Source: Klebsiella grimontii (GTDB taxonomy: Bacteria; Pseudomonadota; Gammaproteobacteria; Enterobacterales; Enterobacteriaceae). Taken from it: a DNA stretch of 63,275 nucleotides. The stretch spans positions 1-63,275 of the forward strand of contig NZ_FZTC01000024.1 in the NCBI RefSeq assembly GCF_900200035.1. The letters are read 5' to 3'. The notes below the pieces were generated by a model. It did no database searches. It was not told where the DNA came from and saw only the letters and a program-made list of their open reading frames with translations. Below are positions 45,520 to 54,351 of this stretch, piece by piece; position 1 is the first letter of the stretch, and each line of letters begins with the position of its first letter. Both the position numbers and the translations under genes were made by a program.

Positions 45520-45890
45520 TTTATCGCCGGCACGGTGAAAGCGGCGCATCCTGACAAGGATGCAGCAAGCGTGAATTTGAATTTGCGTCAGGATGGAAGC
45601 CCGCAGGGCAGAGACAGCCTGCTGGCTCTGTTCACGACAGCCGTGTCCCTAAAGGGACGACGCCCGGATCGGAATTCATTGGGTTCGCCTGTAAGGATAA
45701 ATACCGGAAGGGATAAAAAGCAGCATGCCGGATGAGATATAACAGGGATGAATAATTAATCATGATGAGATAAGCCCGCGCCGTAATAATACGGGCGGCG
45801 CGTAGCGCAGCCGGTATTATCCGGCACCGCAGGTGAGCAGCCTTTTCCCGAAGTCGGGCAGGTTATCCCCTGCCCTTCTGGTTATTTACG
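45520..45890. repeat. Leading-region repeat block B
   Basis: Second copy of block A (43654-44021), matching over about 370 bases at constant offset 1869, with only scattered substitutions and a 3-base indel near the left end. The hairpin of the pair is even stronger here: CCGTAATAATACGGGC pairing with GCCGGTATTATCCGG around a GCGC-GTA-GCGC inner stem (45781-45824). Confidence 0.85.
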
Positions 45891-46001
45891 CCACCTTCTG
45901 TCATGCCCTGTCTGTGAGAATCGATACAACACATGCGCATAATTGCTATAAGACAAAATGCTGGGGCTGACAGAAACAAAAGGCCAGCCCCGGCCGGTTG
46001 C

Positions 46002-46283
46002 TCAGTACAGTGCAATGACAGGCTTCTTGATACCGCAGGCATGAGCGTATCGGGTCAGCGTGTCAATGCTGGCTTTGGTGATGTTGTTTTCCAGGCGGGA
46101 AATAACCGGAGGTGTAACCCCCATGCGTTCAGCAACCTGCGCTTTTGTCAGGTTGTCATGCTTACGCCATTCTGCCAGCAGCTCTCTGAGCTTCTCCTTG
46201 CGTTCTTCTTCCTGCCATGCAGCGCGATATTCATCGTCCTGCATCCACTCGCTATGCAGTTCTTTATGGCTTACCAGTTTCAT
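46002..46283 (-). CDS. higA: HigA-like antitoxin, XRE helix-turn-helix
   Basis: A 93-residue XRE-family DNA-binding protein: LTKAQVAERMGVTPPVISRLENNITKASIDTLTRYAHACG is the HTH (about residues 45-84). It is the second gene of a toxin-first pair, as typical for HigBA. It overlaps the toxin gene by 20 bases. As complex it should bind the direct repeats ahead of the toxin gene. Confidence 0.85.
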   Translation of the reverse strand: MKLVSHKELHSEWMQDDEYRAAWQEEERKEKLRELLAEWRKHDNLTKAQVAERMGVTPPVISRLENNITKASIDTLTRYAHACGIKKPVIALY

Positions 46284-46593
46284 TGAGTACCTCCGCTAAA
46301 CGCTTTTTGGCGAGATCGATTTCTTTCGCTGGCGTTTTCTGTGACTTTTTGATGAAAACCCGCAGCATAATGATGGTATTGCCTTTGTGGTATACCCATA
46401 TGCCCCTGGCGATGTCCGTCCCCATCGTGCGGATCTCGAAAAGTCCATCGCCCAGAGGCCTGGTGTCTGGTTCCCGCAGCAACCGGGCATCATATTCCAG
46501 TTTGCCGATGAGACGGTCAAACTTCACCCTGATTTTTACGGGTAATGCTGTGGCTTCTTCCCTGGCATCCGGATGATAAACGACGCTAAACAT
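46264..46593 (-). CDS. higB: HigB/RelE-superfamily toxin
   Basis: A 109-residue toxin of the phage-derived Gp49-like HigB/RelE group: MFSVVYHPDAREEATALPVKIRVKFDRLIG, GDGLFEIRTMGTDIARGIWVYHKGN and IIMLRVFIKKSQKTPAKEIDLAKKRL. Members cut mRNA in the ribosome. Toxin-antitoxin order is HigBA-like. The module stabilises the plasmid in leading DNA and may also act after entry. Confidence 0.85.
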   Translation of the reverse strand: MFSVVYHPDAREEATALPVKIRVKFDRLIGKLEYDARLLREPDTRPLGDGLFEIRTMGTDIARGIWVYHKGNTIIMLRVFIKKSQKTPAKEIDLAKKRLAEVLNETGKP

Positions 46594-46616
46594 GTGACCT
46601 CCCGTTTCCTGTATAT

Positions 46617-46668
46617 TAACCTACAGGCTAATTTTAATCAAAGTAAAGTTAACCTATAAGCTAATTTT
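46617..46668 (-). promoter_or_regulatory. higBA operator/promoter region
   Basis: Two direct copies of a 20-base repeat, TTAACCTAYARGCTAATTTT, at 46617-46636 and 46649-46668, 32 bases apart (three helical turns), directly upstream of higB. A TA-complex operator is the natural reading. Confidence 0.65.
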
Positions 46669-46996
46669 CTGGCAGTTATCTTAGCGGCCTGGTCATTATC
46701 ACGGACTGAAAGAATTTTTACGTGCCTGTGGCTTTTCAAATGGCTACGATGGATTGCCCGGACAAGGCCAGTATTTCGATAATCCAGGGGTGGATTTGTT
46801 CTGCTTGCCTTTGTCCGGGCACCAATCTAAGCGGCACGCTCTGCCTCCCAAAGAGAAAACCCACGCACACCGCATATCCTGCGCCCGCCACCCAGCGCGA
46901 CATGATCGATTAGGGAGCAGGTTTCCCGGCTTCCACGACGTCGGAGACCAGTTTATGCGGTCCGGTCCAGTTTCCAGCGCGGGGAATAGCGCCACT
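46669..46996. other. Non-coding stretch with long hairpin (possible ssi site)
   Basis: There is no good coding frame between higB and psiA. It contains a long hairpin with arms TGCCCGGACAAGGC (46755-46768) and GCCTTTGTCCGGGCA (46807-46821), enclosing an inner stem AATCCA-GGGG-TGGATT. Such nested hairpins in leading DNA may act as lagging-strand (ssi) priming sites. Confidence 0.45.
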
Positions 46997-47725
46997 TCAT
47001 CCGCGGCTCCGGTGTGTCAGCTTGTTCGGGACCTGCCAGCGTTCTGCCTGACGCACAGACTCCGGTGTCTCTCTCACAATGAAGCTGATTTCATGCATGA
47101 CACCATACAGCGGCTCCCCGGCATCCCGCAGCCAGTCCAGGGAGACCAGCGAGGCAAACCGCGATCGCCAGTTCCAGAAGGCAGGCTCCAGATCCCGCGC
47201 GTCAAACTCGTCAGCCCACTGGCGGTACCAGGTGTTAACGGTCTCCGGTGACTGAAAGTTAAGCTCCGTGATAGCCTGCCCCAGCAGGTTCTGTCGCAGC
47301 AACCAGGTATGTGCTATCTCTTTGCCTTCACGCCGAACTCTCCGGGTGAACGCAATATTTTCACGCTGCATCCGCCGATCGGTTCGGGTGTGAATCACTT
47401 CCGGAAAAAGTTCAGCCTGAACATCGGTTGTCAGCGGCAGCGGGCAGCATTCCCCCTGACTGGCAATCAGCGTATCCAGTGCCTCTTCCACCTGCTTCAG
47501 ATTATTCAGCCGGTCTTTCGGATCACGGTGCAGGCCGGGAATACTCCGGGCGACGGCGCTGTTAATTCGACTGCAACCGGTCAGCATGCGCAGGAACGTG
47601 CGGACATGGGGCATCGAGGGCAAACGAGCGCCCCGAAACCGGGCGTCTTCCACGAACATGATGGCCTGCAAAGCAGCCTGGCGTGCAGGTTTCAGGGTCA
47701 CAATGGCATGGGATGAGGGGATCAC
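46997..47725 (-). CDS. psiA: PsiA, plasmid SOS-interference protein
   Basis: A 242-residue PsiA-family protein: SPETVNTWYRQWADEFDARDLEPAFWNWRSRFASLVSLDW is strongly diagnostic, and the C-terminus has IVRETPESVRQAERWQVP. The start is GTG 47725, overlapping the psiB stop (GTGA), so both are made together. Biochemical role of PsiA is unclear; it always accompanies psiB. Confidence 0.92.
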   Translation of the reverse strand: MIPSSHAIVTLKPARQAALQAIMFVEDARFRGARLPSMPHVRTFLRMLTGCSRINSAVARSIPGLHRDPKDRLNNLKQVEEALDTLIASQGECCPLPLTTDVQAELFPEVIHTRTDRRMQRENIAFTRRVRREGKEIAHTWLLRQNLLGQAITELNFQSPETVNTWYRQWADEFDARDLEPAFWNWRSRFASLVSLDWLRDAGEPLYGVMHEISFIVRETPESVRQAERWQVPNKLTHRSRG

Positions 47726-48153
47726 AGTTCGCCCTCCTGAGCCAGGGTGCTGATGATACTGGCAAAGGAATAGCCGTCAGTATCGAGACACGCTATCAGT
47801 GCCAGCGTGTGGGAGATCAACTCCGGGTTAAATGTTTCCATGCTACGAACAACGGAGAACGGCTGGCCGCCACGGGTCACAAAAACGACCATCCAGCGCG
47901 TACTCAGCTCTCCCGGACTGCAGACCGCCACATCAAAATGACCGTGAGAGGGGGAAAAACGGATCTGTACCGGAAAGAATCCGCCGAATTCACTTTTGTA
48001 CTCTCCGTTGACGTCCCAGCTCTCCGGACAGGACAGATCCCGCATCACGGCATGGGTGAGTTCACGGCGAAAATCTTCACCGGCGGCGCGGTAGTCTTCC
48101 AGCTCTCCGGCGAACATGGTTTTCAGGACATCGGTGGTAATGATCGTGTGCAT
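47722..48153 (-). CDS. psiB: PsiB, RecA/SOS inhibitor
   Basis: A 143-residue protein. DFRRELTHAVMRDLSCPESWDVNGEYKSEFGGFFPVQIRFSP is the PsiB hallmark. PsiB binds RecA and suppresses SOS when single-stranded plasmid DNA enters. ATG 48153 has GGAGAAACC ahead; the long upstream extension is not needed. It belongs to the parB-like/psiB/psiA leftward run. Confidence 0.94.
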   Translation of the reverse strand: MHTIITTDVLKTMFAGELEDYRAAGEDFRRELTHAVMRDLSCPESWDVNGEYKSEFGGFFPVQIRFSPSHGHFDVAVCSPGELSTRWMVVFVTRGGQPFSVVRSMETFNPELISHTLALIACLDTDGYSFASIISTLAQEGEL

Positions 48154-48196
48154 AGGTTTCTCCTTACCGCCGCCCCCCAGGGCGGCGTCTCCGTTA

Positions 48197-50254
48197 TCAG
48201 GCGGCGCAGGCCGGGTTGTTATGGTCGGTGACGTGGTCGACATCAGCGTCTGTATCGCTCTGACTCGTTGCCAGACTGAGTTCAGACTTTGCGGCAGGCT
48301 GTTTCTGGTTGTCGGCACTGGTCATCCATTCCGGAACCCACCGGGTTTTTGACAGGAAGTGCTCTGCATGTTCAGAGGCATCCTTTTTCTTCATTTTCGC
48401 GGCGTCCTGTGCTGCGCCAGTCAGTCCGGCCTGAGAGAGTGCCTGTACAATGTGTGGCTGCTTCATGTGCGAGAAAAGGTTATCAGCCGTCGGTTTCCAC
48501 CAGTCGCGAAGGTCAAACTGGATGGCGTTTTCCACCCCATCCAGCGAACTCTGGTGTTTACGACCAAACTCATCCTTGCCCTGTACACCATCAATAGAAC
48601 AGGCGGTGCAGAAAGCCATCAACGCCATCAGGGTTGCGCCATCGAGCGTAAAGAAGGTGGTCATATCCTTTCGCCAGTTTTCCGGCAGCAGGGCTTCAAG
48701 GCGTTCTTTTTCAGCCTGGATTGCCTGAAACGCAACGCTGTTTTCACCGTCAGGTGCTTCACGGGTCAGCGCGTAATGCGACACACTCACGCTAATGCAG
48801 AACGGCTCTTTGACGGACGTCGTGGTATGGAAAACCGAATTACACAGTTTCCAGACCATCAGCGCGATGGCTTTCTGCGGCTGCTGCAACAGGGCCGCCT
48901 GAACCGCCAGTGTGCGTTCAGAAGAAAGGCGGGTCAGCAACGGGACACCGACGGCGTCCAGCGGATCGACTTTTTCAGGAGCCTGATCGGTGGATGCATC
49001 CTTCTCCTTTATTTTTTCATCGGCGCACAGCACCACACCGCGCTGTACTTTCACCTCCTGACCAGTCCAGGAAACCACCACTCCGGCGGATTGCTTCATT
49101 TCATCGGGCCATGTCCGGTGTTCAGCGCGAAACTCAATGGTCTGCTGTTCATGCCAGACCTCATTGAGTTCACCTGCAACACGCTCCCCGTCATCCCCGG
49201 TATTTTGTACTTCGAGTTCTTCTTCGCGTTGTGCAAGGAAGGCAAGTCGTTCCGATTCGGCTTCGGTATATGCCACAGGCGGGACAGCATGCAGACGCCA
49301 GATTTTAGTATCCTTCCCGTAGTGAGAAATCGGTTCAAGGCGGCCATCGCACCATGACCAGCCTTCTGCTTCGCGAAGGTGTTCCGCGATACTCTGCAGT
49401 TTTTCCAGCAGGGCGGTATCGAGAGAAGCACTTTTGACATAGCCGCCGTTTTCGCTGCTGAAGAGATCAACCCGGATTTCTTCCGGACTGAATGCGGCCT
49501 CTCCCACAAAGCGGAATTTGTCGCCGTTTGTGGAGACCTCTTCTGAGGTAATGAGGTTACGGATCGAGGACACTGATACTTCATTATTCCAGGACCGTTT
49601 GCGGGCGGATTCCAGCACTTCCACCTGGCGTTTCTGATCGCTTTCGAGCGCCAGTGACTGGCAGTGTTCGGTGGTGATTTCATCCTTCGCCAGCGCCTCC
49701 AGAATGTCGGGAGCCAGTTCGGTCAGCTTCAACATACGCTGAACATGACGGGTACCGAACCCCAGCAAGTCACCAATCTGCGCGGGGGTTTTCCCCTGTG
49801 CTGCCAGCGTGCGGAACCCGGCGATCTGTTCAGACGGATGCATTGCCATCTGCTGTTCGTTTTCTGCCATTGATGCCGCAACAGCCAGTTCATCAGGTAC
49901 CTTTTTCACCATCACCTGATATCCGGCATCGATACGGTTTTCACTCTGCAGGAGCTGCAGAGCTTTCAGGCGACGACCACCTGCAGCCACACCACACTGC
50001 CCGTCATGAAGAGAATGAACGACCAGATTCTGCAACAGGCCAAGCGCTTCAATGGAGTCTGCCATTGAGCGTACTTTCTCCACCGGATAAGGGATGGTCC
50101 TGACGTTCAGGGGAGATTTTACCAGTGCCGTCACCGGGACATACTCAATCGGCGCGGCATCGAGAGCCGCTTTCAGGGCGGCGGCTTCGGCAGGTTTCAC
50201 CGATTTTTTGCTGGTTTTTGGTGCAGTTTTTACCTTAGACTCTGTTGCAGACAT
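48197..50254 (-). CDS. Large ParB/RepB-nuclease-domain leading-region protein
   Basis: A 685-residue protein with an N-terminal ParB-like domain: IEYVPVTALVKSPLNVRTIPYPVEKVRSMADSIEALGLLQNLVV, then GVAAGGRRLKALQLL, MAENEQQMAMHPSEQIAGFRTLA and the HTH TPAQIGDLLGFGTRHVQRMLKLTEL. This is the ParB-like protein always found upstream of psiBA in F-type leading regions, not a partition protein; no parA or centromere is near. It may have nuclease/CTPase-like or anti-defence activity; the role is unknown. ATG 50254 follows the AGAGAGGTATC segment. Confidence 0.87.
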   Translation of the reverse strand: MSATESKVKTAPKTSKKSVKPAEAAALKAALDAAPIEYVPVTALVKSPLNVRTIPYPVEKVRSMADSIEALGLLQNLVVHSLHDGQCGVAAGGRRLKALQLLQSENRIDAGYQVMVKKVPDELAVAASMAENEQQMAMHPSEQIAGFRTLAAQGKTPAQIGDLLGFGTRHVQRMLKLTELAPDILEALAKDEITTEHCQSLALESDQKRQVEVLESARKRSWNNEVSVSSIRNLITSEEVSTNGDKFRFVGEAAFSPEEIRVDLFSSENGGYVKSASLDTALLEKLQSIAEHLREAEGWSWCDGRLEPISHYGKDTKIWRLHAVPPVAYTEAESERLAFLAQREEELEVQNTGDDGERVAGELNEVWHEQQTIEFRAEHRTWPDEMKQSAGVVVSWTGQEVKVQRGVVLCADEKIKEKDASTDQAPEKVDPLDAVGVPLLTRLSSERTLAVQAALLQQPQKAIALMVWKLCNSVFHTTTSVKEPFCISVSVSHYALTREAPDGENSVAFQAIQAEKERLEALLPENWRKDMTTFFTLDGATLMALMAFCTACSIDGVQGKDEFGRKHQSSLDGVENAIQFDLRDWWKPTADNLFSHMKQPHIVQALSQAGLTGAAQDAAKMKKKDASEHAEHFLSKTRWVPEWMTSADNQKQPAAKSELSLATSQSDTDADVDHVTDHNNPACAA

Positions 50255-50321
50255 AATTGATACCTCTCTGATATTGATGACTGTCTGCCGGACAGCCCCC
50301 CTGTCCGGCACCTCTTACTGC

Positions 50322-50555
50322 TTATTGCGTGTTACGGATGCCATAACGTTCGATATAACGGTTGAGCCATTTCCCGGCATCCGCTTCAAAATTCCATGCG
50401 CGCCACACCATTTCGCCGTTCTGACGAACGACCAGGCGAAAATGCGAACCCTGATCGTCTTCAATGGCGACATTTTCAAACTGTGCCGCCACCGCTTCAG
50501 CCTGTGCTCTGGTGAAGGTGTCATCCGGTAACGGACCGTTATCGTAAATACTCAT
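50322..50555 (-). CDS. DUF905-family small protein
   Basis: A 77-residue protein: [36 protein letters not shown] and [20 protein letters not shown] match the DUF905 family of leading regions. It lies between ssb and the ParB-like gene, with GGAGAGAG ahead of ATG 50555. Function is unknown. Confidence 0.85.
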   Translation of the reverse strand: MSIYDNGPLPDDTFTRAQAEAVAAQFENVAIEDDQGSHFRLVVRQNGEMVWRAWNFEADAGKWLNRYIERYGIRNTQ

Positions 50556-50603
50556 CTCTCTCCTTTCGGCCCCACCTGGGCAGGGCCGGCCTGAAACGGG
50601 TTA

Positions 50604-51152
50604 TCAGAACGGGGCATCGTCATCCATCGGCGGGTAATCATCCGGGGACGGCTGCGGGGGTTGCTGGGACGGCGCGGCACTCTGACGGCCTTTTTTACCG
50701 CCCTTCGCTTTCGGGGATGCCACAGGGGGTTCAGCAGGTTGTACCGGAGTCTGCGGCTGTGCGGGCTGATGAGGTACGGCGCTCTCTGACGAACTGCCCT
50801 CACGACGCCCACCCAGCATCTGCATCGTGCCGTTCTGCCCGACCAGCACCTCGGTGACATAGCGTGTGATTCCGGCCTCATCCTGCCAGTTGCGGGTGCG
50901 CAGCTGGCCCTCGATGTAGACCTGAGCGCCTTTACGCAAGTATTCCCCCGCCACTTCCGCGAGCTTGCCGAACATGACCACACGGTGCCATTCGGTGTTT
51001 TCGCGCAGTTCCCCGCTCTGTTTGTCACGCCATGTTTCCGATGTGGCCAGCGTCAGGTTGGCCACCGCGCTCCCGTTGGGTATATAACGCACGTCCGGGT
51101 CCTGCCCCAGATGACCAACCAGAATGACTTTATTGATGCCTCGTGCTGCCAT
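50604..51152 (-). CDS. ssb: Plasmid single-stranded DNA-binding protein SSB
   Basis: A 182-residue SSB: OB fold (residues 1-110, [65 protein letters not shown]), Gln/Pro-rich linker, and the acidic tip DDDAPF for partner binding. Plasmid SSB protects the entering strand and, with PsiB, damps SOS. Its ATG has GGAGAG ahead. The region upstream holds repeat block C with the AT-rich hairpin, the place where F has a single-stranded promoter. Confidence 0.95.
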   Translation of the reverse strand: MAARGINKVILVGHLGQDPDVRYIPNGSAVANLTLATSETWRDKQSGELRENTEWHRVVMFGKLAEVAGEYLRKGAQVYIEGQLRTRNWQDEAGITRYVTEVLVGQNGTMQMLGGRREGSSSESAVPHQPAQPQTPVQPAEPPVASPKAKGGKKGRQSAAPSQQPPQPSPDDYPPMDDDAPF

Positions 51153-51312
51153 GATGACTCTCCTTACTCCGTTGTTTTGCTTTTAAAACCCCATCATCCG
51201 TTGAGTTACCGGAAGCCGCGGTTTTGACGTTTGCGGGAACCTGCTGTTTTGTTCCCGGAGGTATGACCTTCACCCGTTTGAGAACCTTCGCCGCAAGGGC
51301 GTCAACGAGCAC
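51130..51312 (-). CDS. Small leader-like ORF overlapping the start of ssb
   Basis: A 60-residue frame starting near 51312 (GTG: reading [15 protein letters not shown]). Its first 16 residues are identical to the frame at 54352-54543 ([19 protein letters not shown]), then both carry PANVKTAA. The frame overlaps ssb by 23 bases. It may be a short translated leader within repeat C or merely conserved nucleotide sequence; I keep it as a possible gene. Confidence 0.4.
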   Translation of the reverse strand: MLVDALAAKVLKRVKVIPPGTKQQVPANVKTAASGNSTDDGVLKAKQRSKESHHGSTRHQ

Positions 51313-51725
51313 GGCCCGGTGCAGCTGTCCGGGGTGAGCGGGAAATTTTTTCCGGTCTAATGGAGAGAAGCGAAATGGCCGGAAAAAATTTATTGCGAAA
51401 GGCCACGCCGGCCCTGGACAGCCAGGCGGGTTGTGCTTGTCTCAGCCCCGGCGAAAGGGACTTAAACGGTGAAAAGGCACAGGAGAGGAAATGAGCAGGG
51501 ACCCGCCGCAACGTCGGGGCGCGGCACGCGAAACGGCGGTGCCCCTTACAGCCCGGCGGTCACTGGCCGGGGTGCAGGGAGCGCAGGGCACGGCGCGACA
51601 GGGCGGCGCCTCCGGAACGGAGGCTGCAAGCCTGCCGTTGACGTTGCGTCATGGGATGGAAGCCCGACAGGGCGGAGACAGCCTGGCTGGCTCCGTTCAC
51701 GACAGCCCGCCCGGACGCCCACTGC
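51190..51725. repeat. Leading-region repeat block C
   Basis: Direct copy of 54426-54975 (block D), offset about 3230 bases with a few small indels. It spans the small leader frame, an AT-rich hairpin (51343-51391) and a GC-rich part with ACCCGCCGCAACGTCGG and GGCGGCGCCTCCGGAACGGAGG. Its right part shares core words with blocks A/B (TTGCGTCATGGGATGGAAGCC; GTTCACGACAGCC). Confidence 0.85.
51343..51391 (-). promoter_or_regulatory. AT-rich hairpin upstream of ssb, Frpo-like candidate
   Basis: Perfect 13-bp arms AAATTTTTTCCGG (51343-51355) and CCGGAAAAAATTT (51379-51391), 30 bases upstream of the small leader frame and about 190 bases upstream of ssb. In F a single-stranded promoter lies upstream of ssb. 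A related imperfect hairpin stands in block D. Confidence 0.55.
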
Positions 51726-51985
51726 AGGACCTGAAATAAACGAAGAGCAAAAAGAAAAGCCGGCAGAAACAGATGGATGACCACGCTCCATCAGCGGCTC
51801 ATCCGGAACAGGAAAAAAGGAACAACAGTAAACCAGAATACCAGAAGGAAGAGAGGGACAGGATGAACGCGGAGAGGGAGAGCCGGCGGCGCGTCAGCGC
51901 GGCCCGGTCCTCCTGCGCCGCAGGCGTGCGGCCTTTTCCGTCGCGGCCAGACGGGGGCACACTCCCCCGCCGGGCTAACCGGCTT
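51726..51985. other. Non-coding stretch between repeat C and methylase
   Basis: No convincing gene. It begins with purine-rich sequence (GAAGAGCAAAAAGAAAAG) and ends with GGCGGCGCGTCAGCGC... TGCGCCGCAGGCGTGCGGCC (51887-51935), which resembles the terminal hairpin set of blocks A and B. Confidence 0.45.
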
Positions 51986-52549
51986 TCAGGCAGCTATCCT
52001 GAGCAGAACAGTTGAAACGTCGGTATACGTGAATGTGCCTCGCGGCAATGGCTCCCAGACATCAGCAAGCGGCTTCAGTATGGATTGTTGTCGCGGCCCG
52101 TTCAGACAGACCGCAGTGACCACGCCGCCGGGTGCCAGCAGCGTCACTGCCCGCTGTATATGCCGGATATCCTGCGCATGGTTAAACGGTGGATTCATGA
52201 TAATTTTGCTGTAGTGCTTTTCCGGCCGGTATTCCAGAAAATCACCCAGCCAGACGCTGACGCCCGGGAAATGATCCCGGAGATGGCAGACCAAATCCGC
52301 GTTCAGCTCCACGGCGTCACACTGTGCCCGTGGCGCGCCTTCCCTGACCGCCCGTAGAATGGCGCCCGTTCCGGCGCTGGGCTCCAGAACATGATCAGAG
52401 TCCACCACCTCCGCCAGACTGACCAGCCGACGACAGAGCGGATCGGGCGAGACAAACAGCTGTGAACTGGCCCGGATTTCTGTCACAGGCATCCGGTCAT
52501 CCAGCCTGGCCCGCATCGTCTGAATACGCGCCCTGAGTTCTCTGTGCAT
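51986..52549 (-). CDS. N6-adenine-type DNA methyltransferase-like protein
   Basis: A 187-residue Rossmann methyltransferase: motif I VLEPSAGTGAILRAV (residues 54-68) for SAM, acidic motif AVELNADLV, and the catalytic IIMNPPFNHAQD (NPPF, about residues 115-126). It is short, without a clear target-recognition domain. It may protect entering DNA by modification or modify another substrate. ATG 52549 has GGGAGG ahead. Confidence 0.85.
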   Translation of the reverse strand: MHRELRARIQTMRARLDDRMPVTEIRASSQLFVSPDPLCRRLVSLAEVVDSDHVLEPSAGTGAILRAVREGAPRAQCDAVELNADLVCHLRDHFPGVSVWLGDFLEYRPEKHYSKIIMNPPFNHAQDIRHIQRAVTLLAPGGVVTAVCLNGPRQQSILKPLADVWEPLPRGTFTYTDVSTVLLRIAA

Positions 52550-52597
52550 AAGTCAACCTCCCTGATCTCCCCGGCAACCTGCCGGGGAGTCTGCCTG

Positions 52598-53980
52598 TCA
52601 TTTTTTCGGAATTTCAACGGTTTTCATGTCAGTGATATAGACATTCACCAGCGTACAGCCGTGCGTCATGCAGCGGCGAAAGCGGTACGCGCCGTGCGTC
52701 TCAGTTTCGGCCACACCCCGGACAGCCTTATAGTCCCCCGGCATTCTGGCCCATTCGGCTTTGGTCATCTCCCGGGATCCCTCCCCCGGATAGTTGACGA
52801 TCGGGGGACGTTTTGCGGCCTGTTTCGCGGTGCTGACCTCTTCGGCTGAGGGAGCTTTATAGTCAGTGATGCGGTCCGGGGTCAGTTTCATGGTGCCGCC
52901 GTAGCCCAGAAAACGGTAACAGGGAGTTTCCACCGAACTAACCTGACCATTGCTTTTGTTGATGCGGATGATGGTTAACCACTCGCCCCGGCTCAGCACC
53001 TGCCCGCCAGGCTCAAATTCCTGTGTCCGGGTGACCACACCGCCGCTTTCATCCAGCATGGCGCGCTCATAGCTCAGACGGTTGCGATAATGATGAACCC
53101 AGCGTTGCTGATGGCGGATTGTGCGTTCATGGCAGCGGATCGCAATATCCCGCGCCTGTTCAAAAGTAATGATGTCCTCAGACAGGGCAGAATGGAGAGA
53201 CATCGAGCCCTCATACTGGCTTTTCTCTGCCGGACGGGGGTATTTGTCGAGCGAGAAACAGGCCGAAATATGGTCATAGTTACTGATAAGCCGCGCCATT
53301 TTCAGATCGAGCGTTTCGCCACGCCACATCGTCAAAAATTTCTGCGCCCCGGCGATGTTCTTTTCTGCCTTGCGTAATTCCGCCTCGAGCTTTTTGATGC
53401 GGCGATAACGTACATCCGGACGCTCCTTGTATTTCGCGTGGCGTAATGAGGCCTGCGCGCGTTCTTCCCAGTATTCCGCGCGTTCAAACAACATCACCGC
53501 GCGCTTCATGCCGTTTTCGATGCGTTGCGCATCACGACGCGCCCGACGTTCGCTGTGATGGCCAACCAGAATGGGCTGGCCGAACGGAATAGCCGACGCC
53601 AGCGCATCAACATGCGCAAGCTGTCGCTCAGATTCACCGGCGCGTTTATCGCTGTAGTCGTTAAACCGTTCCGCACGTTGCTCCTGACGGTCAAAAAGCG
53701 TGCTGTCTTCGTCCTCGATATCGCCGGCGAGGGACAGTAATACATCCTCGCGACCCGGCGTCCAGGCGGGCGCAACAAACAGCCCCTGTTTCGGCGCCCA
53801 GCGGAACCCTGCATCATGCACCCTTTTATACGTCTCCTCATCGAGGCGCAGCGAGGCATAAAGCCGCAGCTTGTTATCATCCGGGGAATAGGTCCCGCGG
53901 TACACCTGGCCGATATATTCTTCCGCATCGGTCTGCGGGATGGTTTCGGCACTGAGTGCCTGAGCTGAAGCCTGAGTCAT
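52598..53980 (-). CDS. DUF3560-domain leading-region protein
   Basis: A 460-residue protein of the DUF3560 family: YKRVHDAGFRWAPKQGLFVAPAWTPGREDVLLSL, FNDYSDKRAGESERQLAHVDALASAIPFGQPILVGHHSERRARRD near residues 105-150, and a coiled region after about 155. The family is common in plasmid leading regions and has no known activity. The start has GGAGAAAAATC ahead. It ends 48 bases before the methyltransferase start. Confidence 0.87.
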   Translation of the reverse strand: MTQASAQALSAETIPQTDAEEYIGQVYRGTYSPDDNKLRLYASLRLDEETYKRVHDAGFRWAPKQGLFVAPAWTPGREDVLLSLAGDIEDEDSTLFDRQEQRAERFNDYSDKRAGESERQLAHVDALASAIPFGQPILVGHHSERRARRDAQRIENGMKRAVMLFERAEYWEERAQASLRHAKYKERPDVRYRRIKKLEAELRKAEKNIAGAQKFLTMWRGETLDLKMARLISNYDHISACFSLDKYPRPAEKSQYEGSMSLHSALSEDIITFEQARDIAIRCHERTIRHQQRWVHHYRNRLSYERAMLDESGGVVTRTQEFEPGGQVLSRGEWLTIIRINKSNGQVSSVETPCYRFLGYGGTMKLTPDRITDYKAPSAEEVSTAKQAAKRPPIVNYPGEGSREMTKAEWARMPGDYKAVRGVAETETHGAYRFRRCMTHGCTLVNVYITDMKTVEIPKK

Positions 53981-54030
53981 GATTTTTCTCCTTCCTGCGG
54001 TTGCCGCCCCTCCCGGGGCGGCTCACCTCA

Positions 54031-54261
54031 TCAGTTAAATGCGCGTTTCAGTTCGAGCGTGCGGAGCACCTGCCCGAAAGCGGCGTTTTTCATCGCGGGG
54101 ATATGAACGCCGCGCCCTTTGCGGTGACTTCTGGCGATATGACGGCCAAAGGCTTTTAACGCAGGGTCAATCTCCGGCGCGGGGATATCGGCGCGGAAAA
54201 TGCGCGGATGCCGACGGGGCTTTACAGCCTCTGTGGAAGGTGAAACAATGGTAACGATCAT
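54031..54261 (-). CDS. Small conserved basic protein (D-P-x19-H-I-P-A-M)
   Basis: A 76-residue basic protein with AAGGAG ahead of ATG 54261: PRRHPRIFRADIPAPEIDPALKAFGRHIARSHRKGRGVHIPAM. The D-P-x19-H-I-P-A-M pattern matches the protein at 44080-44226 at the same spacing. It heads the leftward run into the DUF3560 gene. The function is unknown; the Arg/Lys-rich composition hints at nucleic-acid binding. Confidence 0.65.
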   Translation of the reverse strand: MIVTIVSPSTEAVKPRRHPRIFRADIPAPEIDPALKAFGRHIARSHRKGRGVHIPAMKNAAFGQVLRTLELKRAFN

Positions 54262-54351
54262 TACGTTAACTCCTTCTGGTAGTTAATGAAGCCGTAGAAA
54301 CCGTTGGCGCGATTTGTACGGCGTGGATTAAGCAGGGTTCCCCTGCTTTTT

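Larger units (their letters stand above)
45232..46001. other. Non-coding leading-region stretch with hairpins and repeat B
   Basis: The 770 bases between the operon at 45231 and higA hold no convincing gene. A large hairpin has arms ACAAGGGG (45321-45328) and CCCCTTGT (45385-45392), enclosing two near-identical palindromes CAAAAAGTTTTTG. Repeat block B follows at 45520-45890. Confidence 0.6.

Noticed and set aside
43666..45735. Plus-strand frames containing LNLRQDGSPQGRDSLLALFTTAVS in blocks A and B
   Set aside because: They match because the DNA repeats; related frames in C/D are not kept in register, and structure better explains conservation.
43654..45890. CRISPR array
   Set aside because: Repeats are long and few with no short regular spacing; no cas genes are present.
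48197..50254. Partition gene parB
   Set aside because: ParB-like fold, but no parA or centromere repeats; the place beside psiBA and ssb identifies it as the leading-region homologue.
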